NCBI GenBank assembly: GCA_022766945.1
Contig: JALEOU010000008.1
Coordinates: forward strand, 1 to 51,870
Direction of reading: 5' to 3'
DNA length: 51,870 nt
Source of the DNA: Fusicatenibacter sp.
GTDB lineage: Bacteria > Bacillota > Clostridia > Lachnospirales > Lachnospiraceae
How positions within the stretch are numbered: the stretch's first letter is position 1; each line of letters starts with the position of its first letter. A program made the translations under genes and the position numbers. Below are positions 36,083-45,010 of this stretch, piece by piece. The notes under the pieces are model-generated. The model saw nothing but the letters and a program-made list of their open reading frames with translations. It was not told the origin of the DNA and ran no database searches.

Positions 36083-37528
36083 TTATTTTTTCAGCACATA
36101 CTTCAAAAGCTGTACAGTCCCCTGAACTACATAAATCCCCGCATAACCGCCCTTATGATCATACATTCTGGTGGAAAGAGCAATTTCATCATTGATATAG
36201 ACAACACAGATATCCTCTTCCCTGAGAATCAGCATGTGGAATTCTGCGGTATCCGGCAGATGTCTCGCCGTTTCGATCTGGCAGGGTACATCGCCTTTGA
36301 TCTGCCACTGATAGAATCCCTGTTCCGCTCTTGGCCACTGATCCCAGGCTGCTTCCTGTCTTTGCGGATCCATACGGAGGAAATAACCGGTTTCCATCCT
36401 GTCATCCGCATGAAGGACAATTCCAAACTCATGGGCCTTCTCCACCTTAAAACACAGTTCCAGTGAAAAACAGTCTCCGCAGACAGGATACAGTGCGGCT
36501 CCCAGGGTTTCACTGCGAAGTTCAAGCATCCCTTCCTTTTCTTTTACGCTGCCATGATACACTGTAACCGGTTTCTTTTCTTCTGTCTGTGTATAAAAGT
36601 CTTTTACACCGGGAATCGGTTTTATTTTCAGCAGTCCGGTTTTGGCTTCCTGTACGATCTCATGGAATACCATAGTACCGCCCCATTCCCACGGGCCGAA
36701 ATCACAGTTCCCATATTTGCTGGCAATCCATCCGAACGCATACCGGTTTCTGCCGTCCGATGCCGTCTTGATCGCATAGTTTGCTCTGGTATCAAAGACA
36801 TCATCTTTTGGAATGATCCAGGGACCATGCAGGCTTTTCGCCATCCGGTAATGTGTGGTAAACCGATCAGAAAAAGTGGAAAATACCAGATACCAGTACT
36901 CTCCCATCCGGAATACCTCCGGACATTCCATGGTAATATACATCTCGGGCTGATAGAATGGCCGTTCATAGGTCCAGTGAAAAAGATCCTGTGATTTACA
37001 CAGTGCGATACAGCCGCCGCGCAGTTTTCCTCCGCCCTTTTTGCGGGCTGCCAGCAGCATGTAATAACATTCCTCCTGTTCATTCCAGAAGACGTACGGA
37101 TCCCTCCAGTCAAATTCTTCATACAGAACCCCATCGGCTGTAAACAAAAAATCCTCCACCGTCTCCAAATGCTCCGGATCACTTCCAACGGCCTGCATAA
37201 CAGACTGAACGCTCTTTCCGTTGATTTTTATGTCCGCATTGTATGCCGTGTAAAATGCATGGCAGAGCCCGTCTTGGTCCCGAAGTACCGATCCTGTGTA
37301 CGCATTTTTGTTTGGGCGGTCGTCTCCTCCCCGACGAATCGCCTCCCCTTTGTTATCAAGGTGTACAAAATCTTTTGTGGTAACAAGATGCCATGTAGTC
37401 TCTTCTGCATATTCTTTGTCGCGGATACGCGGATCGTGCAGGTAGAACGCATAATAGGTTCCATTTTCCCAGTAGGGAATCAGATCGCCTACCCAGGCCT
37501 GTTCTGGTTTGTACCATAATTTCCCCAT
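36083..37528 (-). CDS. GH32-like glycoside hydrolase
   Basis: The 481-residue protein has a five-blade beta-propeller and a C-terminal beta-sandwich as in GH32. The usual nucleophile motif WMNDPNG is replaced by WVGDLIPYWENG, while WRDPYVF and ECPEVFRMG keep the RDP and EC/E motifs. The three acidic residues therefore seem conserved in a divergent subfamily, and the substrate may not be sucrose or fructan. ATG 37528 has AAAGGA at good spacing. It is first in the operon with the GH29 fucosidase. Confidence 0.85.
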   Translation of the reverse strand: MGKLWYKPEQAWVGDLIPYWENGTYYAFYLHDPRIRDKEYAEETTWHLVTTKDFVHLDNKGEAIRRGGDDRPNKNAYTGSVLRDQDGLCHAFYTAYNADIKINGKSVQSVMQAVGSDPEHLETVEDFLFTADGVLYEEFDWRDPYVFWNEQEECYYMLLAARKKGGGKLRGGCIALCKSQDLFHWTYERPFYQPEMYITMECPEVFRMGEYWYLVFSTFSDRFTTHYRMAKSLHGPWIIPKDDVFDTRANYAIKTASDGRNRYAFGWIASKYGNCDFGPWEWGGTMVFHEIVQEAKTGLLKIKPIPGVKDFYTQTEEKKPVTVYHGSVKEKEGMLELRSETLGAALYPVCGDCFSLELCFKVEKAHEFGIVLHADDRMETGYFLRMDPQRQEAAWDQWPRAEQGFYQWQIKGDVPCQIETARHLPDTAEFHMLILREEDICVVYINDEIALSTRMYDHKGGYAGIYVVQGTVQLLKYVLKK

Positions 37529-37576
37529 AATTATTCCTTTCTTCTGCAGAATTATCATTGTGCATTTCTTATCATC

Positions 37577-37605
37577 ATTGTATCACGCATCCGCTTTTCC
37601 CTCAA
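37577..37605 (-). promoter_or_regulatory. Promoter of the GH32-like/GH29 operon
   Basis: On the minus strand TTGAGG (complement of 37600-37605), a 17-nt spacer and TACAAT (complement of 37577-37582). Confidence 0.7.
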
Positions 37606-37637
37606 TGTTTTTGACCTGATTTCTGTTTTGCGTGCGG

Positions 37638-37672
37638 TATGAACAGTAACGTTTCGTGTGACCTCTGAACAG
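37638..37672. repeat. Short copy of the ACTGTTCA extragenic repeat
   Basis: Read on the minus strand it is CTGTTCAGAGGTCACACGAA followed by ACGTTACTGTTCA. The first 22 nt match the left end of the 158-bp element at 19113 almost exactly, so this appears to be an internally deleted or solo copy of that family. Confidence 0.55.
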
Positions 37673-37679
37673 GGACCGC

Positions 37680-37714
37680 AAAAATCCCCGCCGTACAAAG
37701 GTACGACGGGGATT
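37680..37714 (-). terminator. Terminator of the hsp20 gene
   Basis: On the minus strand AATCCCCGTCGTAC pairs with GTACGGCGGGGATT around CTTT, followed by TTTTGCGG. Confidence 0.85.
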
Positions 37715-37727
37715 CCTGCTTTTGTGT

Positions 37728-38141
37728 TTATTCAATTGCAATGTAATGGTTCTCTTCTACGACCTTCTGATCCTCTTTTGGAACATCCAGGATCAAGGTT
37801 CCGTTCTCAAATCTCGCCCTGATGTCCTGCTGAGTGACATGCTCTCCTACGTAAAAGCTTCTGCTGCAGGTACCACAGTAACGCTCGCGGCGGATGTATC
37901 TTCCCTCGCCATCCTTCTCGTCCTTGCTTGTGTTGGAAGAGGCGCTGATGGTCAGATAACCATTTTTCAGTTCTGCTTTTACATCTTCTTTCTTAACGCC
38001 GGGCATGTTCATCGTGATCTCATAGGCATTCCCATTGTCCCGGATATCGGTCCGCATCAGCTCACTGCTGCGCCCGCCGCCAAATGAGTAATCGAAAAAG
38101 TCATCCATTAAGTTTTCTCCAAAAATACTAGGCATCAACAT
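37728..38141 (-). CDS. Hsp20/alpha-crystallin small heat-shock protein
   Basis: The 137-residue ATP-independent chaperone holds unfolding proteins. The alpha-crystallin domain begins near ETPNAYEITMNMPGV-like sequence (NAYEITMNMPGVKKEDVKAE) and ends with the FENGTLILDVPKE strand; an N-terminal SIFGEN segment is also typical. The C-terminal I-x-I tail motif is replaced by HYIAIE. GGAG precedes ATG 38141. A promoter about 150 bp upstream gives a long, foldable leader (see 38142-38290). Confidence 0.95.
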   Translation of the reverse strand: MLMPSIFGENLMDDFFDYSFGGGRSSELMRTDIRDNGNAYEITMNMPGVKKEDVKAELKNGYLTISASSNTSKDEKDGEGRYIRRERYCGTCSRSFYVGEHVTQQDIRARFENGTLILDVPKEDQKVVEENHYIAIE

Positions 38142-38290
38142 AAGTCATATCTCCTTTCAAAAGACATCTCTGTCACTGATCGCACGATCGGAGAAACCCG
38201 AGGTGTTACGTTTCTATCAATTGTTCTGCAGATCTCTTATGATCTGCTGAAGAAAGGAATTGATTTTTTTCTCTTCCTTTGTTCTATCTG
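38142..38290 (-). promoter_or_regulatory. Long structured hsp20 leader, possible RNA thermometer
   Basis: Leader hairpins on the minus strand include GCAGATC/GATCTGC closed by AATT-containing arms (about 38218-38265), GATCG-TG-CGATC (about 38178-38190) and GACA-GAGA-TGTC. A CCTTTC stretch near 38255-38260 is complementary to the GAAAGGAG ribosome site. Many small heat-shock genes are controlled by thermometer leaders, so this is a candidate by analogy. No CIRCE site was seen. Confidence 0.4.
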
Positions 38291-38291
38291 T

Positions 38292-38320
38292 AATATAACA
38301 CCTATGTTTTATTATGTCAA
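38292..38320 (-). promoter_or_regulatory. hsp20 promoter
   Basis: On the minus strand TTGACA (complement of 38315-38320), a 17-nt spacer and TATATT (complement of 38292-38297): a housekeeping-type promoter. Confidence 0.85.
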
Positions 38321-38360
38321 GCCGCAAAATTATAAAAAAACAATAAACTCTAACGCTGTA

Positions 38361-38390
38361 TCATTGTTCAGGTTGCAACGAACGCTGTGC
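38361..38390. repeat. Copy of the TGTTCA...ACGCTGTG extragenic repeat
   Basis: TCATTGTTCAGGTTGCAACG followed by AACGCTGTG resembles the copy at 9101-9130 (TGTTCAGATAGCAGCGG followed by ACGCTGTG). It lies between the hsp20 promoter and the end of the DUF6259-like gene. Confidence 0.4.
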
Positions 38391-38437
38391 AGCCTCAGCA
38401 GTGATATCTACAGTTAAATGAAAAATCCCCGGTGAAA

Positions 38438-40477
38438 TCACTTTCCGTCTTTTCGGATGACCTCGACTGCAAGCATACTTTTCCCGGGAAGGATCCTGTT
38501 CACACTTTCCACGCCAGAAATAATCTCATTTTCCTCAAATGGAGTATACACGATCACTTTTTCCACCGCATTTCCCAACGGAAGGGAAACCTCTGCTTCT
38601 TCGCCCTCATTGTACAGTACAATCAGATCATTTTGTCCCAGACGATGCGATTTTGCTTTTACTTGCCCCGCGCTGATCACGAAATAATCCAGATCATCCC
38701 TGAACTCACCCTTTGTAAAATATCTGCGAACAGCTCCGCGTATCCGTATCACTTCTTTAAAATATGCTGCAAATTCCGGATACGCATCCGGTCCTGAATG
38801 ATAATAGTCAATACATAATACCAACATGTAGCCACAGGCAAACGCGTAGTTCAGATGAAGATACTCATTTTCCAGAATCTCCGCCGTACACTGGATCCCC
38901 GGAATCGTATAGGCAAAGATTTCGTAGAATCTGGGATCTCTTCCCCACCACTGAGCACATCCGCCTCTTGCAAAAGACAGATCCATATACTCATAGGCCG
39001 CATCCCAGATTTCTTCTCCCGCAAGCAGAAACTCCGGATTCTGTTTCAGCGATACTTCGCTGATTCTCTTACCCAATTCATGCTGCCCGGAAAAAACCGC
39101 AGTTGGTTTTCGATGTCCATGATCCTTTGCCATACACAAGTCCATTCCGCTGCACCATTCATCAATCATATTTCCATCAAAGCCCATGGAGGCAATGCCT
39201 TCCATCTGTTTTGTTATAAAATCCTGCCACTCCCGGTTCGCTCTGCACATGACGGCAAGCTGTGCTCCGGACTGCAGCAAATCCAGCGTTCCAACGCTGT
39301 AGGAAACTCTCGGATTGGCGCCGTCACGGAGACGAACCGCATATTTCCGGAATTTCTCGTGAAATCCTTCAATGCCCTGATTTACCTTGTTATCCTTGGT
39401 GAATGTAATGACACGTCCTCCTTTTGCATGAATGTCATCCAGCACCCTGGTAAGTTCCTCTCTGCCTCCCATACGGGAGCTCACATTGGTCCAATAGGGA
39501 TATCCGCCTTCGATTCCCTCTTCATGTACACCGCAATGAACATGAATTGTGTTTAATCCTGCACTGCGCGCTTTTTCCAGCCACGTGGGGTACTCCGCAA
39601 AAGGATGCGCAATATGCATATCCCCGCAGTGCCCCTGAAAGGCCAGCCAGCCGTCCAGATTTTCCACCCATTCCGGTCGTTTTTTCCGCTGGAACCAGGT
39701 ATTCAGCCACTTTTTGTATTTTCCGGCTGCCGTATGCCAGCTTCCCCTGTAAAAAGAAACCACATTTTTACAGGAATGATAGCTTTCCTGGGGTTCCAGA
39801 AACGGCGCCTTCACAATCGATATTGTCATTGGCGTATTTTTTCTCTCATGCTCGTAATAAAATCCGCTGTAGAAATCGGTATGGTCTTTGCTCGAAAGAT
39901 ACAAACCACTCTCCGGGTTTGCCAGCAGGCTGAACTGCATATGAGAAGACTGTGGGTAAACAGCCGACTTGAATTCACGTGCCGTATACCAATAGCGATT
40001 GCTTTCCTCCACCCAGTCATTTCCATAAATATCCCGATCAATCATGCCGCAAAAATGCGGCTTATACAAGTCATCCGTATACTTCTCAGACAGACGCTCC
40101 ACACCGCCGATCACAGGATACCACACATAATCGATTTTATAATCGGAATTGTTCACGATTTCCATCCTGGCTTCCAGCTCATCCCCCGAAAGTGAAAGAG
40201 TGGCCTTCAGACAGATGCCGCTTTCCTTTCCGCAAACCGTAATCCGATCCCATGCGATCTCCACCGTTCCATCATCGCATCCGGTCACTGCGGCCGGCAT
40301 ATCTTTTCCAAATACCGTATACGTCCAGTCCTCCGGCAGCGGTACCGATAAACGGAAATTCTCTGCTTTTTCCGGGGCACCAATTACTTCCCTGCCCAGT
40401 TCTTTATTGTACAGACTGATCATCGATCCGTCTTTTTCATCAATCACTACCCGCAGTTGATCATTTTCCAGCTTCAT
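38438..40477 (-). CDS. DUF6259-like glycoside hydrolase (TIM barrel, unknown substrate)
   Basis: The 679-residue protein without a signal peptide has an N-terminal beta-sandwich (about 1-240), a TIM-barrel core with GWLAFQGHCGDM, NTIHVHCGVHEEGIEGGYPY, GFDGNMIDEWCSG (possible catalytic Asp/Glu) and LLAGEEIWDAAYEYMD, and a C-terminal beta domain. The arrangement is like GH36/GH31-type enzymes and DUF6259 proteins found in gut glycan loci. Its start overlaps the upstream UroD-family gene by 17 bp, so both are made together. The family call is from general resemblance; the substrate is unknown. Confidence 0.7.
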   Translation of the reverse strand: MKLENDQLRVVIDEKDGSMISLYNKELGREVIGAPEKAENFRLSVPLPEDWTYTVFGKDMPAAVTGCDDGTVEIAWDRITVCGKESGICLKATLSLSGDELEARMEIVNNSDYKIDYVWYPVIGGVERLSEKYTDDLYKPHFCGMIDRDIYGNDWVEESNRYWYTAREFKSAVYPQSSHMQFSLLANPESGLYLSSKDHTDFYSGFYYEHERKNTPMTISIVKAPFLEPQESYHSCKNVVSFYRGSWHTAAGKYKKWLNTWFQRKKRPEWVENLDGWLAFQGHCGDMHIAHPFAEYPTWLEKARSAGLNTIHVHCGVHEEGIEGGYPYWTNVSSRMGGREELTRVLDDIHAKGGRVITFTKDNKVNQGIEGFHEKFRKYAVRLRDGANPRVSYSVGTLDLLQSGAQLAVMCRANREWQDFITKQMEGIASMGFDGNMIDEWCSGMDLCMAKDHGHRKPTAVFSGQHELGKRISEVSLKQNPEFLLAGEEIWDAAYEYMDLSFARGGCAQWWGRDPRFYEIFAYTIPGIQCTAEILENEYLHLNYAFACGYMLVLCIDYYHSGPDAYPEFAAYFKEVIRIRGAVRRYFTKGEFRDDLDYFVISAGQVKAKSHRLGQNDLIVLYNEGEEAEVSLPLGNAVEKVIVYTPFEENEIISGVESVNRILPGKSMLAVEVIRKDGK

Positions 40478-41570
40478 CCCTTCGTTCCTCCTCGATCATT
40501 CTTTTCAGCTGCCTGCTGTAATAGCAAAAATCTTCCCAGGAAATCTCCGGCTGAATCAGATGATCCAGGGCAGGAAGATAGCGCGTCCCGCCAAGCAGCG
40601 GTCGGATGCGCTCCAGTTCCCGGTCGATCTCGTCTCTTCCCAGTGCAATTTTCTGCTTGTCAATTCCGCCCATCATCGCCAGATTTTCATATTCTTCTTT
40701 TTCCCGATAAGCCACTACGTCGGAACCTGCTGCCACTTCAAACGGCACCAGCAGGTTGATACCGCCCTCGATGAGTACCGGCATGATTTTTTCACAGTTG
40801 CCATCCGTATCCAGCATCAGGATCGGTATATCATGCTTCCTGCAGAATGCCTTGATCTTCTGATAATTCGGCACCATAAATTCGCGCATCATATCCGGTG
40901 AGATCAGTGGGCCCTGTTTTCCTGACATATCCTCCCAGATGTGAATGCAGTCCACCTTGACATCCTGTACGACCTTTTCATAGATAGCCAGCCAGAAATC
41001 CGTCAGTGTATCCATCATGTCGTGAATCAGTTCCGGATCATCATAAAAGGAAAGCAGCAGGTTCTCCACACCCATCAGCTCCCTGACGGTTCCAAAAAGA
41101 CCATAGGGAAAATCTCCCAGCTGAATCACGCAGTCACTCTCCCGGTACCGCTTACAGTCCTCTTTCCAGCTTGCCGGAAATCTCCTCTCGTCGTTCGGAT
41201 CCAGACGTTCCCGTTTCAGTTTTTCCCAATCTTCTCTGTCTTTGACCGGATATTCCAGATAACGAGGAATCGTCTCATTTGATTTTAATGTCTCCCTGAC
41301 TGCTCCAAACTCATTCCGCGATATATAACTCGTGTCCGTCTCACGAATTACTTCCGTGGAAAATGCAGGACAAAATCCCAGATTCACCCCCTGAATCATC
41401 CAAAAGCCGCTGTCATACCCCAGACTGGCAGCAATGTCTGTCGATTCGTCAAACCCCTCCTGTTTCCACCGCTCCACCGTCTCATCCCATGGGCCAAAGT
41501 AAAGAATGTACGGTGCACGGTCTGTCGGTTTGCCAAGAACCGTGTTGATAATACGCTCCTTATTATTCAC
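40461..41570 (-). CDS. Uroporphyrinogen-decarboxylase-fold protein coupled to a glycoside hydrolase
   Basis: The 369-residue UroD/MtaA-superfamily TIM barrel starts at GTG 41570, 7 nt after AAGGAGG. The zinc-ligand region of methyltransferase relatives is replaced here by PILMLDTDGNCEKIMPVL, with Asp in place of His/Cys, so a different metal or none is likely. It is the first gene after a perfect promoter (41663-41691) and overlaps the DUF6259-like gene by 17 bp. This coupling argues for a role in sugar metabolism rather than haem. Function unknown. Confidence 0.8.
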   Translation of the reverse strand: MNNKERIINTVLGKPTDRAPYILYFGPWDETVERWKQEGFDESTDIAASLGYDSGFWMIQGVNLGFCPAFSTEVIRETDTSYISRNEFGAVRETLKSNETIPRYLEYPVKDREDWEKLKRERLDPNDERRFPASWKEDCKRYRESDCVIQLGDFPYGLFGTVRELMGVENLLLSFYDDPELIHDMMDTLTDFWLAIYEKVVQDVKVDCIHIWEDMSGKQGPLISPDMMREFMVPNYQKIKAFCRKHDIPILMLDTDGNCEKIMPVLIEGGINLLVPFEVAAGSDVVAYREKEEYENLAMMGGIDKQKIALGRDEIDRELERIRPLLGGTRYLPALDHLIQPEISWEDFCYYSRQLKRMIEEERRDEAGK

Positions 41571-41662
41571 TGCGAAACCTCCTTATCTCTCTTTTTTTCA
41601 GAGCCGTACCTTCATCAGTAGTACCTTTCTCTCCCTTTCTATTTATTAATTAATTTACTTAT

Positions 41663-41691
41663 ATAATATATTCAGGCAAAAAAATTGTCAA
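41663..41691 (-). promoter_or_regulatory. Promoter of the UroD/DUF6259 operon
   Basis: On the minus strand TTGACA (complement of 41686-41691), a 17-nt spacer and TATTAT (complement of 41663-41668). The AT-rich stretch around 41640-41665 just downstream could hold an operator. Confidence 0.85.
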
Positions 41692-41784
41692 TCTTTTCTA
41701 TAAAAACGACGGGATGAAAGTGTTTTCTCTGCACAAGTCACGAAAAAAAAGGTCCGCTGAACTGTTTTTCACATGCATAGCAAC

Positions 41785-41831
41785 AAAAAACAGGATGCCG
41801 CCCGAATGAATTCGAATGGCATCCTGTTTTT
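41785..41831 (-). terminator. Terminator of the GH43 gene
   Basis: On the minus strand CAGGATGCC (41826-41818) pairs with GGCATCCTG (41799-41791), with an inner ATTCGAATTCATTCGGG-type loop, followed by TTTTTT. Confidence 0.9.
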
Positions 41832-41841
41832 AAGTATTTTA

Positions 41842-43374
41842 CTAATCACTCACTCTGATTGAAAAATCTGCGAATTCTGCCTCCCCGTTTTCGGCAAACA
41901 TCGCCAGATACGTTCCGGTAAAGGTCGTGGTTCGCGTTCCTTCTGTACACAGTCCTACTGCAAGGCCCCTTCCCAAAAGCTGCCAGATCCGGCCATCGAT
42001 ACTGAAGTAAAAATGATAGGACTCTCTGTCGCTTAAGATTTTAAGCCAAATACCCTCCGCGCCGGATAGATCCGCTTCCATCCTGGCTGTTACAGCAAAG
42101 ATATCATGAACATGCTTGGCAAGGCACAATTTCCAGCTTCCTGACTCTCTTGTAAGACAAAGATCATAATGATAATCGTTGTTGTAGAAAGCAGTGATAC
42201 CCGCTCGCATTCCTTCCCTGCAGCATTTCGGAACCACATAGACCATCGTCTCTGTAACAAAGCCCTGCTGACGGATTCCCACCCAGGTAGGTGTATCCTG
42301 TTCATTTAAAGTAACTTCGGTTCCCACAAGCAGCAGACGTCCTTCTTCCGGTTTTCTGATATAGTGTTCCATCCGCGGATTTCGCAGGAAATTATAGCGA
42401 AACGAAAACACAGGCTCTGTGAAGTCATCTGCGAAATCCCAACAGACGTTCTCTGGTGTTCCCGGCAGCGGCCCATCCATCTCAAGATCAATCAGACCGT
42501 GATCTCCCACAACCGGCCATCCATCCTCATCCCAGACAACAGGAGAAAGAAAAGTCTCCCGTCCCAGATGATGCTGCATCAAACGGTTATTTTCATTGCC
42601 GCATGGCCGCACAGCGAGACACACCATCCACCAGTTTCCATTGGCATCCTCTGTCATATCCGCATGTCCGGTACAGTAAATCTCTCCGCGCATATCTTCT
42701 TTGTGAGACAAAATCGGATTGTGCGGACACGTCTCATAGGGACCGTAGGGATGATCGCTTCTCTGAATCGTCTCCATATGACCGAACTCGGTACCGCCTT
42801 CCGCCAGCATCAGATAGTATTTTCCCCTGATTTTATAGAGATGCGGTCCCTCCGGAAATCTGCCGCCGCAGCCATAACTTAAGATACGGCTTTCTGTATA
42901 TTTCTGTCCGGTAAACGGATCCACTTCACAGATCATGATACACTGCCGTCCCTCCTGGTTTGTGCCGGTGGAGGTAAAATACACCTTTCCGTCCTCGTCA
43001 AACAGCAGTGACGGGTCTATTCCTCCCTGATCAACCCAGGCCGGATCCGACCACTCTCCATCCGGACGTCTGCTGTGAATAATAAAGTTACCTCCATTGC
43101 TCACATTGGTGGTCGTCATAAAAAACCAGCCGTTACAGTAACGAATCGTCGGCGCATAAATTCCACCGGATGGCCGGCATTTTTGAAGCGGCAGCTGCTC
43201 CTCTCTGGTCAGGCAGTGACCAATCAGCTCCCAGTTCACCAGATTCGTGCTGTGATGAACCGGAACACCCGGAAAATACTCAAAAGTGGAATTGACGAGA
43301 TAGAAATCGTCTCCCACCCGACAGATAGACGGATCCGGATGATATCCCGGAATCACTGGATTTTTGTACTTCAT
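41842..43374 (-). CDS. GH43 beta-xylosidase/alpha-L-arabinofuranosidase
   Basis: The 510-residue intracellular enzyme has a five-blade propeller. The catalytic base is in IPGYHPDPSICRVGDDFYLV, the middle Asp in GGIDPSLLFDEDGK and the acid in PEGPHLYKIRGKYYLMLAEG. A C-terminal GH43_C2-like beta-sandwich follows from about residue 320. It releases xylose or arabinose from oligosaccharides. ATG 43374 is chosen at the normal N-terminus of the family (MKYKNPVIPGYHPDPS) with GGGAG upstream; a frame to 43581 adds a non-family extension overlapping the DUF4405-like gene. Confidence 0.93.
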   Translation of the reverse strand: MKYKNPVIPGYHPDPSICRVGDDFYLVNSTFEYFPGVPVHHSTNLVNWELIGHCLTREEQLPLQKCRPSGGIYAPTIRYCNGWFFMTTTNVSNGGNFIIHSRRPDGEWSDPAWVDQGGIDPSLLFDEDGKVYFTSTGTNQEGRQCIMICEVDPFTGQKYTESRILSYGCGGRFPEGPHLYKIRGKYYLMLAEGGTEFGHMETIQRSDHPYGPYETCPHNPILSHKEDMRGEIYCTGHADMTEDANGNWWMVCLAVRPCGNENNRLMQHHLGRETFLSPVVWDEDGWPVVGDHGLIDLEMDGPLPGTPENVCWDFADDFTEPVFSFRYNFLRNPRMEHYIRKPEEGRLLLVGTEVTLNEQDTPTWVGIRQQGFVTETMVYVVPKCCREGMRAGITAFYNNDYHYDLCLTRESGSWKLCLAKHVHDIFAVTARMEADLSGAEGIWLKILSDRESYHFYFSIDGRIWQLLGRGLAVGLCTEGTRTTTFTGTYLAMFAENGEAEFADFSIRVSD

Positions 43375-43501
43375 TGGCTTCCCACGCTCCCTTGCTCTGA
43401 TCTCGTTTTCGGCCTTTCTTCCACAGAAAATCTCTGAGAAAATCACTGATTCTGCAGAAGTTAGTCCTCTGGCTCTATCATACCAGATTTTTCGCCCACA
43501 T

Positions 43502-43834
43502 TCATCTTCGTTTTCTCTTTTTCTGCCAGGCATGTGCAAGAACTCCTGCAGCGAATGATACCGCCGCCAGTTTATGCACAATCTTTACCGCAATTGCCCC
43601 CTGCATCGGATGAAGCAGCATACCGGTCAGAAACAGCACAACAAGCGAAAGAATCATCACCCAGTCCGTGATCCGAACGCCTCTTTTTTGTACCTTCCAG
43701 CTCTTTCTGTAACGATATCCATGCACAATCGAAAGAAGTATCAGTACGGCTCCGAATATCACATGGCAGATCTCCCCGGTCAGCCTCTCGGCAAACAATA
43801 AAACACACAAAACCAGTGTCAAAATCATCATCAT
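43502..43834 (-). CDS. Small DUF4405-like membrane protein
   Basis: The 110-residue protein has three membrane helices. Histidines lie at helix ends and within helices (ICHVIFGAVLILLSIVHGY, GMLLHP, VKIVHKLAAVSFAAGVLAHA), the pattern of DUF4405 proteins, which are thought to bind haem like small cytochrome b subunits. AGGGAGG precedes ATG 43834. The gene is a small unit 127 bp ahead of GH43 on the same strand. The role is unknown. Confidence 0.75.
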   Translation of the reverse strand: MMMILTLVLCVLLFAERLTGEICHVIFGAVLILLSIVHGYRYRKSWKVQKRGVRITDWVMILSLVVLFLTGMLLHPMQGAIAVKIVHKLAAVSFAAGVLAHAWQKKRKRR

Positions 43835-43933
43835 TAAAAATTCCTCCCTGTCTCCTTTAGTATCTTTTGACTTACGTTGGTTAGTTTATACTAATTCACA
43901 GGTAACTGTCAAGTGTTGGAGGAATTTACCTGT

Positions 43934-44812
43934 TCACCTGACCGTTTTCCGGTATTCCGTTGGTGTACACCCAACACTTTTCTTAAAATGCCGGTTGAAA
44001 TTCGCGAGATTTCGAAAACCGCTCTCAAAGGCAATCCGGGCAGCAGTCTCCTCGGAATCCAGCAAAAGATCACACGCTGTCTTGATCCGGAGCTGATTGA
44101 GATATTCCATCGCACCGATACCAAAGGTCTGCTTGAACCGATACATGAAATAGCTTTCACTTAGATTCGCGATCGCAGCCAGATCACTGACCTGAAGCGG
44201 TTCCTGATAATGCTTCTGCATGTAGGCGAGCACAGGACGCAGCGGTTCCAAAAAGCTCTGCGTTCGTTCCATTGAAGCGTGACAGAGATCCGCTTCACTT
44301 TCCACCAGATAAAAGATGCGAAGCAGTTCGCTTTTCAGCAGCAGATCCTCTTTTGCCCGGTCCTCTCTGACACACGAAAACATGGTTTCAACTGCCTGTC
44401 GTATAGATTCATAACTGCCGCATGCCACAGTAATCGGAACTGTAATCGTATGCTCACCTACGGAAAGCGGATGCAATACTTCTCTGTAACTGCGGTCATC
44501 GTAGCTTCCCAGCAGAATCTCCTGGCGAAAAACCAGAGTCTCATAAATGACCCTCCTATTCTCAATCGGAAAGATTCCGTGCAGAAGATTCGGCTGAATC
44601 AAAATAATATCTCCCGGTTTCATTCTGATGATCTGATCTTCACAGCGGAGTGTACCCTCTCCCTCCAGCACATAGCTGATTTCCCACTCCTTGTGCCAGT
44701 GCAGCGGAACCGTTGGAAAATAATCAGGAACCACACATTCATAGTAATCATAGGGTATCAGCATAGACCCATGGGTATGCCGCTCTTTCATTGCATTGAT
44801 TTTATCACTCAT
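43934..44812 (-). CDS. AraC-family regulator, divergent from the GH13 gene
   Basis: The 292-residue protein has a cupin sensor domain (VPLHWHKEWEISYVLEGEGT and IILIQPNLLHGIFP) and two C-terminal helix-turn-helix units (LQVSDLAAIANLSESYFMYR and AARIAFESGFRNLANFNRHF, ending CTPTEYRK). It is divergent from the GH13 gene at 45011, whose leader holds a 20-bp block shared with the other AraC-divergent operon at 50781. It is the probable activator of that gene. Confidence 0.92.
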   Translation of the reverse strand: MSDKINAMKERHTHGSMLIPYDYYECVVPDYFPTVPLHWHKEWEISYVLEGEGTLRCEDQIIRMKPGDIILIQPNLLHGIFPIENRRVIYETLVFRQEILLGSYDDRSYREVLHPLSVGEHTITVPITVACGSYESIRQAVETMFSCVREDRAKEDLLLKSELLRIFYLVESEADLCHASMERTQSFLEPLRPVLAYMQKHYQEPLQVSDLAAIANLSESYFMYRFKQTFGIGAMEYLNQLRIKTACDLLLDSEETAARIAFESGFRNLANFNRHFKKSVGCTPTEYRKTVR

Positions 44813-44906
44813 ATGTCCTCAACCAAAAAGTAGAATTGTATTATAGTATCATAGAATATTGGTGGATATGGTATTTTTTTAATAGTAATATATCATAAGG
44901 CAAGAG

Positions 44907-44926
44907 ACAAATGGACATAAAATACA
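44907..44926 (+). promoter_or_regulatory. 20-bp leader block shared with 50781-50800 (copy 1)
   Basis: ACAAATGGACATAAAATACA is identical at both sites, each in the gap between a divergent AraC gene and a sugar gene. Similarity extends left (ATAAGGCAAGAG versus ATAAGACAAGGA). Here ATGGACATAAAATAC could begin a 13-codon leader peptide, MDIKYIFVGQLIS, ending near 44952. It may be a regulator site or a conserved leader. Confidence 0.55.
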
Positions 44927-45010
44927 TCTTTGTCGGGCAACTCATATCATAGCACATACACAGAAAAACAGTCAAATCAACAGCATTCACTAAAAAAAGG
45001 AGTAACGACT

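Noticed and set aside
34848-36125. Long plus-strand frame opposite GH29
   Set aside because: It is an antisense shadow without a family match or start signals.
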